Positions 25,767 through 34,106 of a DNA stretch of 64,000 nt are shown piece after piece. Made by a program: the position numbers and the translations under genes. The DNA comes from Devosia rhizoryzae (GTDB lineage Bacteria > Pseudomonadota > Alphaproteobacteria > Rhizobiales > Devosiaceae). Where the stretch lies: NCBI RefSeq assembly GCF_016698665.1, contig NZ_CP068046.1, positions 2,542,001 through 2,606,000 on the forward strand, in the 5' to 3' direction. Position 1 is the stretch's first letter; every line of letters begins with the position of its first letter. The notes under the pieces are model-generated. The model saw only the letters and a list, made by a program, of their open reading frames with translations, was not told the DNA's origin and did no database searches.

Positions 25767-26861
25767 ACCAAAGGCCCAGTCGTCCACCTTCGTCCCCACC
25801 AGTTCTGAAATATTAAGCTTACCCTGGGCTCGGACGGCAGCGACGAGGCCGCGCTTGACGCGGTCGAGCAGGTCGAGGCCGCCGAAGACCAAGGCTGAGT
25901 AGAACTGGATGGCGTCAGCGCCGGCTTCGAACTTGGCGAGCGCGGTTTGCGGGGAATGGATGCCGCCGACGCCGACGATGGGCATGCTGCCGACGCGCTG
26001 GCGCATCTGGGCAAGGCGCTGGGTGGAAAGCGCGAACAGCGGCTTGCCAGAGAGACCGCCGGTTTCGCTGGCATTCTCCAGGCCCGAGACTGGGTCGCGG
26101 CTGATCGTGGTGTTGGAGACGATGAGGCCATCGAGGTCGGTGTCGAGAATAACACGGGCCACGGCATCCATGCCGGCTTGGTCGAGATCGGGGGCGATCT
26201 TGAGAAGGACGGGGACGCGCGTCCTGGCCTTGGCGCGGGCACTCAGCACTTCGCCCAGAAGCCGCCGAAGGGCTTCGTCGGCCTGGAGATTGCGCAGGCC
26301 AGGCGTATTCGGCGACGAGACGTTAACGGTGAGGTAGTCGGCAAGGTCGGCAAAGCGCTGGACGCCCAGCACATAGTCGGCGACGAAATCGGCGCTGTCC
26401 TTATTGGCGCCGATATTGACGCCGAGCGCGGCGGGCACGCGCAGGCCCTTGAGGCGTTCGAAGGCGGCCTCGTGTCCTTCATTGTTGAAGCCCATGCGGT
26501 TGATGACGCCTTCGGCCTCGGGGATGCGGAACAGACGCGGCTTGGCATTGCCCTCCTGCGGGCGCGGGGTGACGGTGCCGATCTCGACCATGCCAAAACC
26601 CATCAGCGCCAGCTGGCGCGGCACTTCGGCATTCTTGTCGAAGCCTGCAGCCATGCCGACAGGATTGGCGAGGTCAAGGCCGCACAGCGTGGTCGCGAGC
26701 TCGGGCGCGTCCTTGTCCTGCTGGGTCGGCGCGAGGCCCAGCCGTAGAGCGCTGATGGTTGCGCCATGCGCCGTTTCGGGGTCCATGCGCAGGAGCGTGT
26801 CGCGCGTCAGCGATTGGAGGCCCTGAAGGCGCAGCAGCGGAGCAAGGGCGGAAAGGATCAC
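25740..26861 (-). CDS. pyrD: Dihydroorotate dehydrogenase, class 2 (quinone)
   Basis: Oxidises dihydroorotate to orotate at the inner membrane with FMN and quinone, the fourth step of pyrimidine synthesis. 373 residues with the class 2 N-terminal helical membrane-associating segment. Conserved stretches include NPVGMAAGFDKNAE, NRMGFNNEG, LTVNVSSPNTPGLR and GVGGIHSPQTALAKFEAGAD. The GTG start (26861) overlaps the stop of the DUF952 gene by 4 nt (GTGA). The last eight residues (KAPPSELR) are encoded by the right arm of a dispersed inverted repeat, so the C-terminus has been remodelled by the repeat. Confidence 0.94.
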   Translation of the reverse strand: MILSALAPLLRLQGLQSLTRDTLLRMDPETAHGATISALRLGLAPTQQDKDAPELATTLCGLDLANPVGMAAGFDKNAEVPRQLALMGFGMVEIGTVTPRPQEGNAKPRLFRIPEAEGVINRMGFNNEGHEAAFERLKGLRVPAALGVNIGANKDSADFVADYVLGVQRFADLADYLTVNVSSPNTPGLRNLQADEALRRLLGEVLSARAKARTRVPVLLKIAPDLDQAGMDAVARVILDTDLDGLIVSNTTISRDPVSGLENASETGGLSGKPLFALSTQRLAQMRQRVGSMPIVGVGGIHSPQTALAKFEAGADAIQFYSALVFGGLDLLDRVKRGLVAAVRAQGKLNISELVGTKVDDWAFGKAPPSELR

Positions 26862-27214
26862 CGGACAGCCTCTGGCAGCGTGCAATTGCCTTCGGCATCG
26901 ACATCGACGGACGCCTCCCACTCGACGGCCGATAACGGCAGCGGGCCGCCATAAAGATGCGGGAACATCTGGCCGCCGCGTGACGGCTCCCAGATCAGCT
27001 CGGGCAGGTCAGCCGTGCGGACGGCTAGGATCACGAGGCCGAACTGGCCCTTGAAGTGGAGACGAAGGGTTTCAGCGAGCTGGGCGGCGGTCGAGAAATG
27101 AAGATATCCATCGGCGGCATCGATCGGCATGCCATCATAGTGGCCTGAAAGCCGTGCCGGCGCGAAGGAAGCGACTGTGGCAATCTTGTAGATGAGGTCT
27201 GGCGTGTCGGTCAC
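26858..27214 (-). CDS. DUF952-family protein
   Basis: 118 residues from a GTG start (27214) with a GGGAG ribosome site; a longer open frame upstream has no support. The sequence IYKIATVASFAPARLSGHYDG ... DGYLHFSTAAQLAETLRLHF ... FPHLYGGPLPLSAVEW is the characteristic pattern of DUF952, a small family related in fold to glutathione-S-transferase-independent ADP-ribosyl-type proteins by annotation; no reaction is established. The gene is translationally coupled to pyrD (GTGA overlap), a pairing common in alphaproteobacteria. Confidence 0.85.
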   Translation of the reverse strand: MTDTPDLIYKIATVASFAPARLSGHYDGMPIDAADGYLHFSTAAQLAETLRLHFKGQFGLVILAVRTADLPELIWEPSRGGQMFPHLYGGPLPLSAVEWEASVDVDAEGNCTLPEAVR

Positions 27215-27336
27215 GTGCGGCTCCCTGCTGTGCCGTTTGCGGTAAAGTGGATGGGGGCGCTTTACAAGCGGGGAGAGGATGGATAGGTTAGGACGATTTT
27301 CCTTAAGTGTGACTGATTTCCTTTCTGGTGAGATCC

Positions 27337-27990
27337 ATGCTCTCGCATCGCGCCATCTGGGACGGTATTGACGGCATCGCCCGGCGTCAGGGCGTGTCGG
27401 TGTCGGCGCTTGCAAAATTGGCGGGGCTCGATCCCACCGCGTTCAACGTTTCCAAGCGCGTCAGCAAGGATGGACGGGAGCGTTGGCCCTCGACCGAAAG
27501 CATTTCCAAGATTTTGGAAGCGACGGGCGAAAGCTTCGATAGCTTCATCGAGGGGACCGGCGCCTATATCAAGGCGCATGGCGGCTTTGGCGAAAGCTGG
27601 CGCACGGCGACGGTGCCGCTCCTGGGCCTGGCGCAGGCGGGTGCAGGCGGGTTCTTCGACAGCGCTGGTTTTCCGGTCGGCCAGGGCTGGGACGAAGTGG
27701 CCCTGCCCTCGCCCGAGGACAACGGCATCTATGCGCTCGAGATTACCGGCGACAGCATGGAGCCGCTTTATCGCGAAGGGGACCGGATCGTCGTTTCCCC
27801 CACCGAGCAGGTGCGGCGCGGCGATCGGGTCGTGGTCAAGACGCGCGACGGCGAGGTGATGGCCAAGATCCTTCATCGCCAATCGGCCAAGCAGATCGAG
27901 TTGCGGTCAATCAACCCGGCCTATGAGCCGCGGCTGATCGATGTCGCCGATGTGGAATGGATGGCGCGGATCATCTGGGCCAGCCAATGA
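27337..27990 (+). CDS. S24 (LexA/CI-like) repressor-type protein with N-terminal HTH
   Basis: 217 residues. The N-terminal helix-turn-helix (about 1-60, with GVSVSALAKLAGLDPTAFN) is followed by a linker and an S24 peptidase domain with the catalytic serine in GDSMEPL and lysine in RVVVKTRDGE. AQAGAGG near residue 95 could be the self-cleavage site (Ala-Gly type). Proteins of this type repress stress or phage genes until autocleavage. The start ATG at 27337 has GGTGAG upstream. It overlaps the DUF2087 gene (ATGA) and is divergent from the DUF952-pyrD pair, so it may control those or itself. Confidence 0.86.
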   Translation: MLSHRAIWDGIDGIARRQGVSVSALAKLAGLDPTAFNVSKRVSKDGRERWPSTESISKILEATGESFDSFIEGTGAYIKAHGGFGESWRTATVPLLGLAQAGAGGFFDSAGFPVGQGWDEVALPSPEDNGIYALEITGDSMEPLYREGDRIVVSPTEQVRRGDRVVVKTRDGEVMAKILHRQSAKQIELRSINPAYEPRLIDVADVEWMARIIWASQ

Positions 27991-28316
27991 GCGCTGGGCC
28001 TGCTGCCAAACAGATGGAGCGGGTGGCAAGATGCTTTGACGCCAAGGGGCGGCTGCAGCGCTGGCCGTCCAAGCGCAGCGAGCAGGTGCTGGTGCTTTGG
28101 GTTGTGTGGTCGCAACTGCCCGACGATGTGCAGATGAGCGAAAGCGAGGTCAGCGCCATGTTGCGCGGCTGGCACGATTATGAGGACTTTGCGCTATTGC
28201 GGCGCGACCTCTGCGACCTTGATCTGCTGCGCCGCACGCCGGACGGCCGGATCTATCGCAAGATCGCTCAGGACATGCCTGAGGAAGCCCGGATCCTGGC
28301 GGAGCGGGTTGGCTAA
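27987..28316 (+). CDS. DUF2087-domain protein
   Basis: 109 residues. The central region CFDAKGRLQRWPSKRSEQVLVLWVVWSQL and DYEDFALLRRDLCDLDLLRRTPDGRIYRK is typical of DUF2087, a small winged-helix-like domain found in putative transcriptional regulators. It lacks any enzyme motif. The start overlaps the S24 gene stop (ATGA), so the two products are coupled and may act in one regulatory unit. It ends 2 nt before the convergent histidine kinase stop. Confidence 0.83.
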   Translation: MSAGPAAKQMERVARCFDAKGRLQRWPSKRSEQVLVLWVVWSQLPDDVQMSESEVSAMLRGWHDYEDFALLRRDLCDLDLLRRTPDGRIYRKIAQDMPEEARILAERVG

Positions 28317-28318
28317 TC

Positions 28319-29356
28319 TTACGCCGCAGTATTCGTGGCGCGCGGATCGGCGGCCGGGAAGGTCAGCGTGGTGACGGCGCCGTCCTTGTTGGTGAAGCTC
28401 AGCGTGCCGTCGAGTGTTCGGGCAAAGCTCGAAAGGACACGGAAGCCGAGGCGGTCGCTGCCCGCCGGATCGAAGCCTTCGGGGAAGCCCGGACCAGTAT
28501 CGGAGGTGGTCAGGACGTAGTCGGCGCCTACTTGCGCGAGGCTGACAACAAAGCGCCCGCTGCCGCCCGGAAAAGCATGCTTGACGGCGTTGGTGGCCAG
28601 TTCGCTGAGGATCAGCGACAGGGTGATCAGCCGGTTGACGCCGAGACGCGCGACGCTGCTTTCAACTACGATTTCGATGTCAGGGCTGCCGGCGCTCTGG
28701 AAGACATCGCGCAGCAGGTCGCCGAGATAGGCGTCGATGGCAAGATCGATATTGGTCGGGTCATAAAGCCGACGATGGATGCGCGCCATGGAGTCGAGGC
28801 GCGTCGACGCATCCTCGAAGGCGGAGACGGCATCGGGCGTGCCGCGCACGCGGCGTTTGTGCATCGACAGCAGCGCGCTGATAAAGGCCATGTTGTTGGC
28901 GGTGCGGTGCTGGAGTTCTTCGAACAAAGCCTTTTGCTGATCGAGAAGGGCCGTGGTGCGCTGTTGTTCGGCCACAAGGCGGCGTAGCGCGACGTTCATG
29001 ACGTGGATAATCAGAATATCGGCGGCCAGAATAGCGACAAAGAAGAGGACGGCGATGGCGCTCTGCGTGTCGAGCGCGAAACCGCCAAAGGGCGGGATAA
29101 ACCAGTACCAAGCCGAGAGGATCGAAAGGATCGCGACCACGACGCCCGGCCCGGTGCCGCAGAAAAAGGCGGTGAGGAGAACGGCGGGGAAGAAGGTGAG
29201 ATATGGAAATCCCGCAGGCAGGACGTCGTTGAGCACGAACCGCACCGCAAGAGCGATGGCGAAGGCCAGAATGGCGGTGGCATAGGCGATCGCTGGACGC
29301 TTTCGGAACCACTCGCCATGGCTCAGGAGCGCCGCACTCAGACTTCCTTCAAGCAC
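28319..29356 (-). CDS. Sensor histidine kinase (HisKA_2/HWE type) with DUF4118 membrane region
   Basis: 345 residues. An N-terminal membrane region of about four helices (about 25-125) resembles the DUF4118 domain of KdpD. The dimerisation/phosphoacceptor helix follows with His in FEELQHRTANNMAFISALL (HisKA_2 type), then an ATPase domain with N-box LSELATNAVKHAF and G-box DTGPGFPEGF. Kinases of this class often control the general stress response or light/redox responses in alphaproteobacteria. No response regulator is adjacent. Start is GTG at 29356. Confidence 0.87.
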   Translation of the reverse strand: MLEGSLSAALLSHGEWFRKRPAIAYATAILAFAIALAVRFVLNDVLPAGFPYLTFFPAVLLTAFFCGTGPGVVVAILSILSAWYWFIPPFGGFALDTQSAIAVLFFVAILAADILIIHVMNVALRRLVAEQQRTTALLDQQKALFEELQHRTANNMAFISALLSMHKRRVRGTPDAVSAFEDASTRLDSMARIHRRLYDPTNIDLAIDAYLGDLLRDVFQSAGSPDIEIVVESSVARLGVNRLITLSLILSELATNAVKHAFPGGSGRFVVSLAQVGADYVLTTSDTGPGFPEGFDPAGSDRLGFRVLSSFARTLDGTLSFTNKDGAVTTLTFPAADPRATNTAA

Positions 29357-29432
29357 GACAAGTCCTCAAGGGCGCCCACGCCCGGCTATAATGGAAAACC
29401 TAAGCCAGGGCGCCCTGCCCCGGCATCCTGGA

Positions 29433-31127
29433 TCAGGCCGACACCATCTTGCCTGCCAGCGCGTCGGCGATTAGCCGGCGCGTATTGACGATACCATAAA
29501 GCGCGGCGAAAGAACCAAAGCGCGGGCCGCGTTCCTGGCCGATCAGCACCTGATAAAGCATCTGGAAGAAGTCGCCGGACACGCCCGGGCCGCCCGTCGG
29601 GCTCTTCTTGGTGTGGTCTTGATAGCGCTCGAAAGTGCGCGCGACATCAAGCGCAGCGTTCTGGATGTCTTCGTTGCTGGCGTCGGCCGGCAGTTCCGCA
29701 AAGCTGGCGGAAAGCGCTTCCAGCGCCTGGCGCTCGACATCGTCGGGAGCGCGATAGGTCTTTTTCACGAAATCGCGGAAGTAGCGCATGGCGTAGCCGA
29801 CCAGCGCATCGAGATGCGGATGGGTCTTGGCCGAAACGCCGGGCGCATAGGCCGAAATATAGCCCCACATGACTTCGGGCGTTTCCGGGTTGGACGCCGT
29901 CGCAAGGTTAAGCAGCAGCGCGAAGGTGACCGGCATGTCGATCTTGGGCACATTGCCGTAATGAACATGGAAGGCCGGGTTTTCGAGGCGTGCAGCAGCA
30001 TCCTGGCGCTCATAGGCGGCGACGAAGCTGGCATATTCGTCGACGGCGCGCGGGATGACGTCGAAGTGGAGGCGCTTCGCGACGCGCGGCTTCTGGAACA
30101 TGTAGAGGCCCAGGCTCTCGGTCGGCGCATAGGTCAGCCATTCGTCGATGGTGAGGCCATTGCCCTTGGATTTCGAGATCTTCTGGCCTTCGCTGTCGAG
30201 GAACAACTCGTAGACGTAATGCTCGGGCGGGGTGCCGCCGAGAATGGCGCAGATCCGGTCGTAGATCGTCTGGTTGGTCTGGTGATCCTTGCCGAACATC
30301 TCGAAATCGACGCCGAGCGCGGCCCAGCGCATGCCGAAGTCTGGCTTCCACTGCAGTTTTACATGACCACCGGTGACCGGCACGGTGGTGTCGCGGCCAT
30401 CTTCGTCGGCAAAGGTCACGGTGCCGTTCTTGGCATCGACTTCCTTCATCGGCACATAAAGGACGCGGCCGGAAATCGGGGAAATGGGCAGGAAGGGCGA
30501 ATAGGTCGCCTGCCGTTCGGCGCCCAGGGTCGGCAGCATCACGGCCATGATGTCGTCATAGCGCTCGGCAGCAAGCCGCAGCACGGTGTCGAACTTGCCG
30601 GACCGGTAGTACTCGGTAGCGCTGGCGAATTCGTAGTCGAAGCCGAAGGTGTCTAGGAAGCGGCGCAGCATGGCGTTGTTGTGATCGCCAAAGCTTGGAT
30701 ATTCGTTGGTCCACGGGTCAGGTACCGCGGTCAGCGGCTTTTGCAGATGCGGCTCCATCGCCTCCTTGGAGGGAACGGTTTCCGGGATTTTGCGCATGCC
30801 GTCGAGATCGTCGGAAAAGCACAAAAGCCGCGTCGGGATCTGGTCGCGGGTCAGGAGACGAAAAGCCGTGCGCACCATGGTGGTGCGCGCCACTTCGCCG
30901 AATGTGCCGATATGCGGCAGGCCCGAGGGGCCATAGCCGGTTTCGAATAGCGCTTCGCCCTTGCCGGACTTTTCGAGCCGTTTGACGATCTTGCGCGCTT
31001 CTTCGAAGGGCCAGGCGCGGGCAGACTGCGCGGGCTCAAAAAACGAAGGGTCAAGCGGGGGCAAAGCGGCAGGCGACACGGGCACTAGGCCTTTCGGGAC
31101 GGGCAGAGAGAGGACGGAAAGCGTCAT
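29433..31127 (-). CDS. lysK: Lysyl-tRNA synthetase, class I
   Basis: Charges tRNA-Lys with lysine. 564 residues of the class I fold (archaeal-type, also used by most alphaproteobacteria), with the HIGH-type motif HIGTFGEV and the KMSKS-type motif KISKSKGN. The catalytic region includes [21 protein letters not shown] and [21 protein letters not shown]. Start ATG at 31127 follows no strong ribosome site; a later start at the conserved [12 protein letters not shown] region is possible. It is divergent from the TerB gene. It stands alone with no evident operon partner. Confidence 0.94.
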   Translation of the reverse strand: MTLSVLSLPVPKGLVPVSPAALPPLDPSFFEPAQSARAWPFEEARKIVKRLEKSGKGEALFETGYGPSGLPHIGTFGEVARTTMVRTAFRLLTRDQIPTRLLCFSDDLDGMRKIPETVPSKEAMEPHLQKPLTAVPDPWTNEYPSFGDHNNAMLRRFLDTFGFDYEFASATEYYRSGKFDTVLRLAAERYDDIMAVMLPTLGAERQATYSPFLPISPISGRVLYVPMKEVDAKNGTVTFADEDGRDTTVPVTGGHVKLQWKPDFGMRWAALGVDFEMFGKDHQTNQTIYDRICAILGGTPPEHYVYELFLDSEGQKISKSKGNGLTIDEWLTYAPTESLGLYMFQKPRVAKRLHFDVIPRAVDEYASFVAAYERQDAAARLENPAFHVHYGNVPKIDMPVTFALLLNLATASNPETPEVMWGYISAYAPGVSAKTHPHLDALVGYAMRYFRDFVKKTYRAPDDVERQALEALSASFAELPADASNEDIQNAALDVARTFERYQDHTKKSPTGGPGVSGDFFQMLYQVLIGQERGPRFGSFAALYGIVNTRRLIADALAGKMVSA

Positions 31128-31227
31128 GTGCACGGGAACGCTTACGGCGTCAATGTCGCAGGTGGGTTGCGTGCCGCGGCGCGGCTTCCTAACTTTCTCG
31201 CCAGTTCAACAATCGAGACCCAAATCC

Positions 31228-31638
31228 ATGAGCACTGCTGCCCACGACGCCCTCATCGACCTGATGATCGTCGCCGCCATGTCCGACAGTGCCATCACGG
31301 AAAAGGAACTGGTGCGGATTTCGGCATTGGTCGACCGTCTGCCGGTGTTCGAGGGTTTCGATCGAACGCGGCTTGAAGACGTCGCCAATGCCTGTGCCGA
31401 CCGGCTTAACCAGATGGGGCTCGATGCGGTCGTGGATGCTGCCATCGACGCACTGCCGGTCAAACTGCAGGACACCGCCTATGCCGTGGCGGTCGAGGTC
31501 ACGGCGGTGGACCTTTATCTCGAGCAGGAAGAGCTCCGCTTCCTTGAACTGCTGCGCGACAAGCTGACGCTCGATCGCTTGACCACGGCGGCGATCGAAG
31601 TGGCAGCGCGGGCGCGGCATCGGAAGCTGCCGGCGTGA
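31228..31638 (+). CDS. TerB-family protein
   Basis: 136 all-helical residues, starting MSTAAHDALIDLMIVAAMSDS. The acidic helical repeat pattern (ITEKELVRISALVDRLPVFEG and TAVDLYLEQEELRFLELL) matches the TerB/DjlA-N (tellurite resistance B) family, thought to bind metals through acidic residues. No other ter genes are nearby, so tellurite resistance is not implied. The ATG at 31228 was preferred over an unsupported frame extension of 89 codons. A dispersed repeat begins right after its stop. Confidence 0.82.
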   Translation: MSTAAHDALIDLMIVAAMSDSAITEKELVRISALVDRLPVFEGFDRTRLEDVANACADRLNQMGLDAVVDAAIDALPVKLQDTAYAVAVEVTAVDLYLEQEELRFLELLRDKLTLDRLTTAAIEVAARARHRKLPA

Positions 31639-31644
31639 TCTTCT

Positions 31645-31769
31645 TCCCCTCTCCCCCTGCGGGAGAGGGTGGATCGGGCGGAGCCCGAGACGGGTGAGGG
31701 GTTGGTGGCAGTTCCCGTAAACCCCTCATCCGCCCCTTCGGGGCACCTTCTCCCGCAAGGGGAGAAGGG
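31645..31769. repeat. Dispersed GC-rich repeat, copy 2 of a family
   Basis: CCCCTCTCCCCCTGCGGGAG, GTGGATCGGGCG, CGAGACGGGTGAGGGG, then CCCCTCATCCGCCCCTTCGG and CACCTTCTCCCGCAAGGGGA in the same order as the copy at 24370-24508. It lies between convergent genes. Confidence 0.8.
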
Positions 31770-31778
31770 AAGAACAGA

Positions 31779-32570
31779 TCAGTAGAATCCGACCGGGAAC
31801 CAGCGCAGATAGAGTTCGTCCAGCGCGCCGTTTTCCTCGAGGCGCACTAGCGCCCAGTCGATGGCGTGGCGGATGGGGTCGTTGCCGGCTGGCACGGTGA
31901 TGGTCAGGCCTTCGCCGAAAAGGTCGGGACGGAAATAGGCGTCGCCGGCAAAACCACAGCAGGCGAGATTGTCGTTGAGCCAGAAGGCGGCGCGCATGGC
32001 GTCGCCGAAATAGGCGTCGACGCTTCCAGTCTTGACCGCTTCCAGGGCATCGAGCTCACTGTCGAAGCCCACCTGTTCGACATCGGGCAGGTAGCGGGTC
32101 ATGAATTGGGCATGGGCGCTGCCGGTGCGGACGGCTACGCGCTTGTCGGACAAGCCGGGCAGCGAGAAGCCCTCGATGGCATCCGCCGCGGTGACGAAGC
32201 GTCCTGGCAGGGCCAGATAGACCGAGGAAAAGTCGAAGCGTTCGCCGTTTTCCGGCGTCATGGCAAGGCCGGCGACCAGCGCATCGCCCTGGCTATCGGC
32301 CAGCGCATTGGCGGCCTGGTCCCAGGGCCAGGCCTGAATGGTGCAGGCCACGTCGACCTCGGCACAGATGCGGCGGGCGAGATCGATATTGAAGCCGATC
32401 AGCTCGCCGTTGCTATCGCGAAAGTTGAAGGGCGGAAAATCCGGCGTGGTGAGGAAGCGGATGGCCGGGACCTGATTGGCCGGCAGGATCTCGCGCGCGT
32501 CCGGGTCGGCGTGTTGCGGCAGGAGCTGGGCAAACGCGGGGGTGGCGAGGGTGAGGAGCGCGAAAGCCAT
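31779..32570 (-). CDS. Periplasmic amino-acid-type substrate-binding protein (SBP family 3)
   Basis: 263 residues with a short signal peptide (MAFALLTLATPAFAQ). The family 3 solute-binding fold shows in FLTTPDFPPFNFRDSNGELIGFNIDLARRI and VKTGSVDAYFGDAMRAAFWL. Such proteins bind polar amino acids for ABC uptake, but no permease or ATPase is adjacent, so it may serve a distant transporter. CTIQAWPWDQAANAL and the single pair of cysteines (DNLACCG) are specific features. The start was placed at the signal peptide; upstream open frame runs into a repeat and is not counted. Confidence 0.83.
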   Translation of the reverse strand: MAFALLTLATPAFAQLLPQHADPDAREILPANQVPAIRFLTTPDFPPFNFRDSNGELIGFNIDLARRICAEVDVACTIQAWPWDQAANALADSQGDALVAGLAMTPENGERFDFSSVYLALPGRFVTAADAIEGFSLPGLSDKRVAVRTGSAHAQFMTRYLPDVEQVGFDSELDALEAVKTGSVDAYFGDAMRAAFWLNDNLACCGFAGDAYFRPDLFGEGLTITVPAGNDPIRHAIDWALVRLEENGALDELYLRWFPVGFY

Positions 32571-32580
32571 TGTGCGGCCC

Positions 32581-32699
32581 ACCCCCACCCAACCTCCCCC
32601 TGAAGGAGGGGGAGGAGCTGCATCGAGTTCTGGACGAGCTCTAAACCAAAGCACGGTAGTGCTCCTCCCCCGTCTTGCGGGGGAGGCTGGGTGGGGGTC
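32581..32699. repeat. GC-rich inverted repeat of the CCCCCACCC family
   Basis: Begins ACCCCCACCCAACCTCCCCC and ends GGGGGAGGCTGGGTGGGGGT, giving long complementary ends; internal CTCCCCCGTCTTGCGGGGGAG is a further fold-back. Related in sequence to the repeats around 4497-4576 and 53751-53846. Located between two same-strand genes. Confidence 0.75.
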
Positions 32700-32713
32700 T
32701 TTCCGCATCGCCC

Positions 32714-33922
32714 TCAAACCTGATCCAACCCGAACATCAGGTCGGCAATCAGGTCGTCCGGATCCTCGAGCCCGACTGAAAGCCGCACCAGCCCTGGCGT
32801 CACTCCGGTCTCAAGGCGTACGTCTTCGGTCAATCGGGCATGGGTGGTCGTGCGCGGATGGGTGATCAGCGATTTGCTGTCGCCAAGATTATTGGAGATC
32901 AGCACCACGGCGAGGTTGTCCGAAAGCGCGAAGGCGCCATCCTGGCCGCCCTTGACGTCGATGGCCATTAGGGTCGAGCCGCGTGTCATCTGTCGCTTGG
33001 CCAGTTCGTATTGCGGATGGCTCTGGTGATGTGGATAAATGACCCGGTTGACCTTGGGGTGGTCGGCGATCGCGGCCGCGACTTTTTCGGCGCTGTCAGT
33101 CATGCGCTCCACTCGCAGTGCATAGGTTTCGAGGCCCTTGAGCAGCACCCAGGCATTGAAGGCGGAAAGCGTCGCGCCGGTCTGGCGCAGGAAGGTATGG
33201 ACGTCGCCTTCGATCAGGGCCTTGGACCCCAAGACAATGCCGCCGAGCACCCTGCCCTGGCCGTCGATATGCTTGGTGGCCGAATAGGTCACGAGATCGG
33301 CGCCGAGCTGGAGCGGCTTTTGATAAAGCGCGGTCGAAAACACGTTGTCGACGATGAGCTTGGCACCATGGGCGTGGGCGATGTCGGCGACGGCCTGGAT
33401 ATCGACGAGTTCGAGCGTCGGATTGGTCGGCGTCTCGATGAAGACGAGTTTGGTGTTGGGCTGCATGGCGCGGGCAAAGTTTTGCGGATCGCGACCGTCG
33501 ACCAGTGTCGACTGGACGCCAAAGCGCGGGGCGTAATCTTCCACCACATAGCGGCAGCCGCCGAAGAGCGCCTGCGCGGCAACGATATGATCACCGGCGC
33601 GGACCTGGCTCATCACCGCATTGGTGACAGCGGCCATGCCCGAGGCAAAAGCGCGGGCCGCTTCGGCGCCTTCCAGCAGCGCCATGCGGTCCTGGAACAT
33701 GTCGACGGTGGGGTTGGCGAAGCGGGAATAGTTGTGGCCGCCGGGGAGCTTGCCCTGGAACAGCAGTTCGGCATGTTCGGAGCTGGGATAGGAATAGCCC
33801 GAGTTCAGAAACAGCGCTTCGCTGGTCTCGTTGAAATCGGTGCGCTTGCCGCCGCCATGGACGAGCTGGGTTGCCGGCGACAGCGTCTTGGGATCGCGCA
33901 GGGGATTGTCGTTCTTGGACAT
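32714..33922 (-). CDS. metZ: O-succinylhomoserine sulfhydrylase
   Basis: PLP enzyme that makes homocysteine from O-succinylhomoserine and sulfide in methionine synthesis. 402 residues of the Cys/Met-metabolism family. The PLP lysine is in SATKHIDGQGR. Other conserved stretches are YSRFANPTVDMFQDR, FASGMAAVTNAV, FIETPTNPTLELVDI and GATLSAFNAWVLLKGLETYALR. Start ATG 33922 has GGAAGAG upstream. A SAM-II riboswitch and terminator sit in its leader, so expression should fall when S-adenosylmethionine is abundant. Confidence 0.93.
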   Translation of the reverse strand: MSKNDNPLRDPKTLSPATQLVHGGGKRTDFNETSEALFLNSGYSYPSSEHAELLFQGKLPGGHNYSRFANPTVDMFQDRMALLEGAEAARAFASGMAAVTNAVMSQVRAGDHIVAAQALFGGCRYVVEDYAPRFGVQSTLVDGRDPQNFARAMQPNTKLVFIETPTNPTLELVDIQAVADIAHAHGAKLIVDNVFSTALYQKPLQLGADLVTYSATKHIDGQGRVLGGIVLGSKALIEGDVHTFLRQTGATLSAFNAWVLLKGLETYALRVERMTDSAEKVAAAIADHPKVNRVIYPHHQSHPQYELAKRQMTRGSTLMAIDVKGGQDGAFALSDNLAVVLISNNLGDSKSLITHPRTTTHARLTEDVRLETGVTPGLVRLSVGLEDPDDLIADLMFGLDQV

Positions 33923-33934
33923 CGGGCTCTTCCA

Positions 33935-33966
33935 ACAAAAAACCGGCACGCGAATGGCGGCCGGTT
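33935..33966 (-). terminator. Attenuator terminator in the metZ leader
   Basis: On the minus strand, AACCGGC and GCCGGTT arms (33960-33966 and 33941-33947) with a 12-base loop, followed by a T-tract (TTTTTTG, 33936-33942). It lies just downstream of the SAM-II aptamer and 19 bases before the metZ start. Its 5' arm can alternatively pair with GGCCGGT inside the aptamer (34004-34010), so the two structures look mutually exclusive. Confidence 0.72.
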
Positions 33967-33969
33967 ACG

Positions 33970-34022
33970 GTCTTTAGCGAAATCTTTTAAGTGGCTGCAA
34001 GCGACCGGCCAAATCGCCACTG
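33970..34022 (-). ncRNA. SAM-II riboswitch aptamer
   Basis: Minus-strand sequence matches the SAM-II consensus: P1 arms AGTGGC (34016-34021) and GCCACT (33990-33995), the conserved loop beginning GATTTGG, the internal CGCTTGCA, and the 3' tail TTAAAAGATTTCGCTAAAGA. SAM-II binds S-adenosylmethionine and turns down methionine biosynthesis genes in alphaproteobacteria. It sits directly upstream of metZ, with a promoter immediately upstream. Confidence 0.9.
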
Positions 34023-34029
34023 GGCTGTG

Positions 34030-34058
34030 ATGTAAGGGCAATTGGCGGTTGGCGTCAA
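34030..34058 (-). promoter_or_regulatory. Sigma-70-type promoter for the metZ leader
   Basis: Minus-strand TTGACG (34053-34058), a 17-base spacer, and TTACAT (34030-34035). Transcription would begin about 7-10 bases further, at the start of the SAM-II aptamer, which supports the assignment. Confidence 0.7.
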
Positions 34059-34106
34059 TTGCAGGGGTTGCTAGGGATAGCCAAGCGCGGGGTGGAACGT
34101 TTTCTA

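Noticed and set aside
31228..31638. Tellurite resistance locus
   Set aside because: A single TerB-fold gene without other ter genes does not support it.
32571..32717. N-terminal extension of the SBP family 3 gene
   Set aside because: It would read through the GC-rich repeat and bury the signal peptide.
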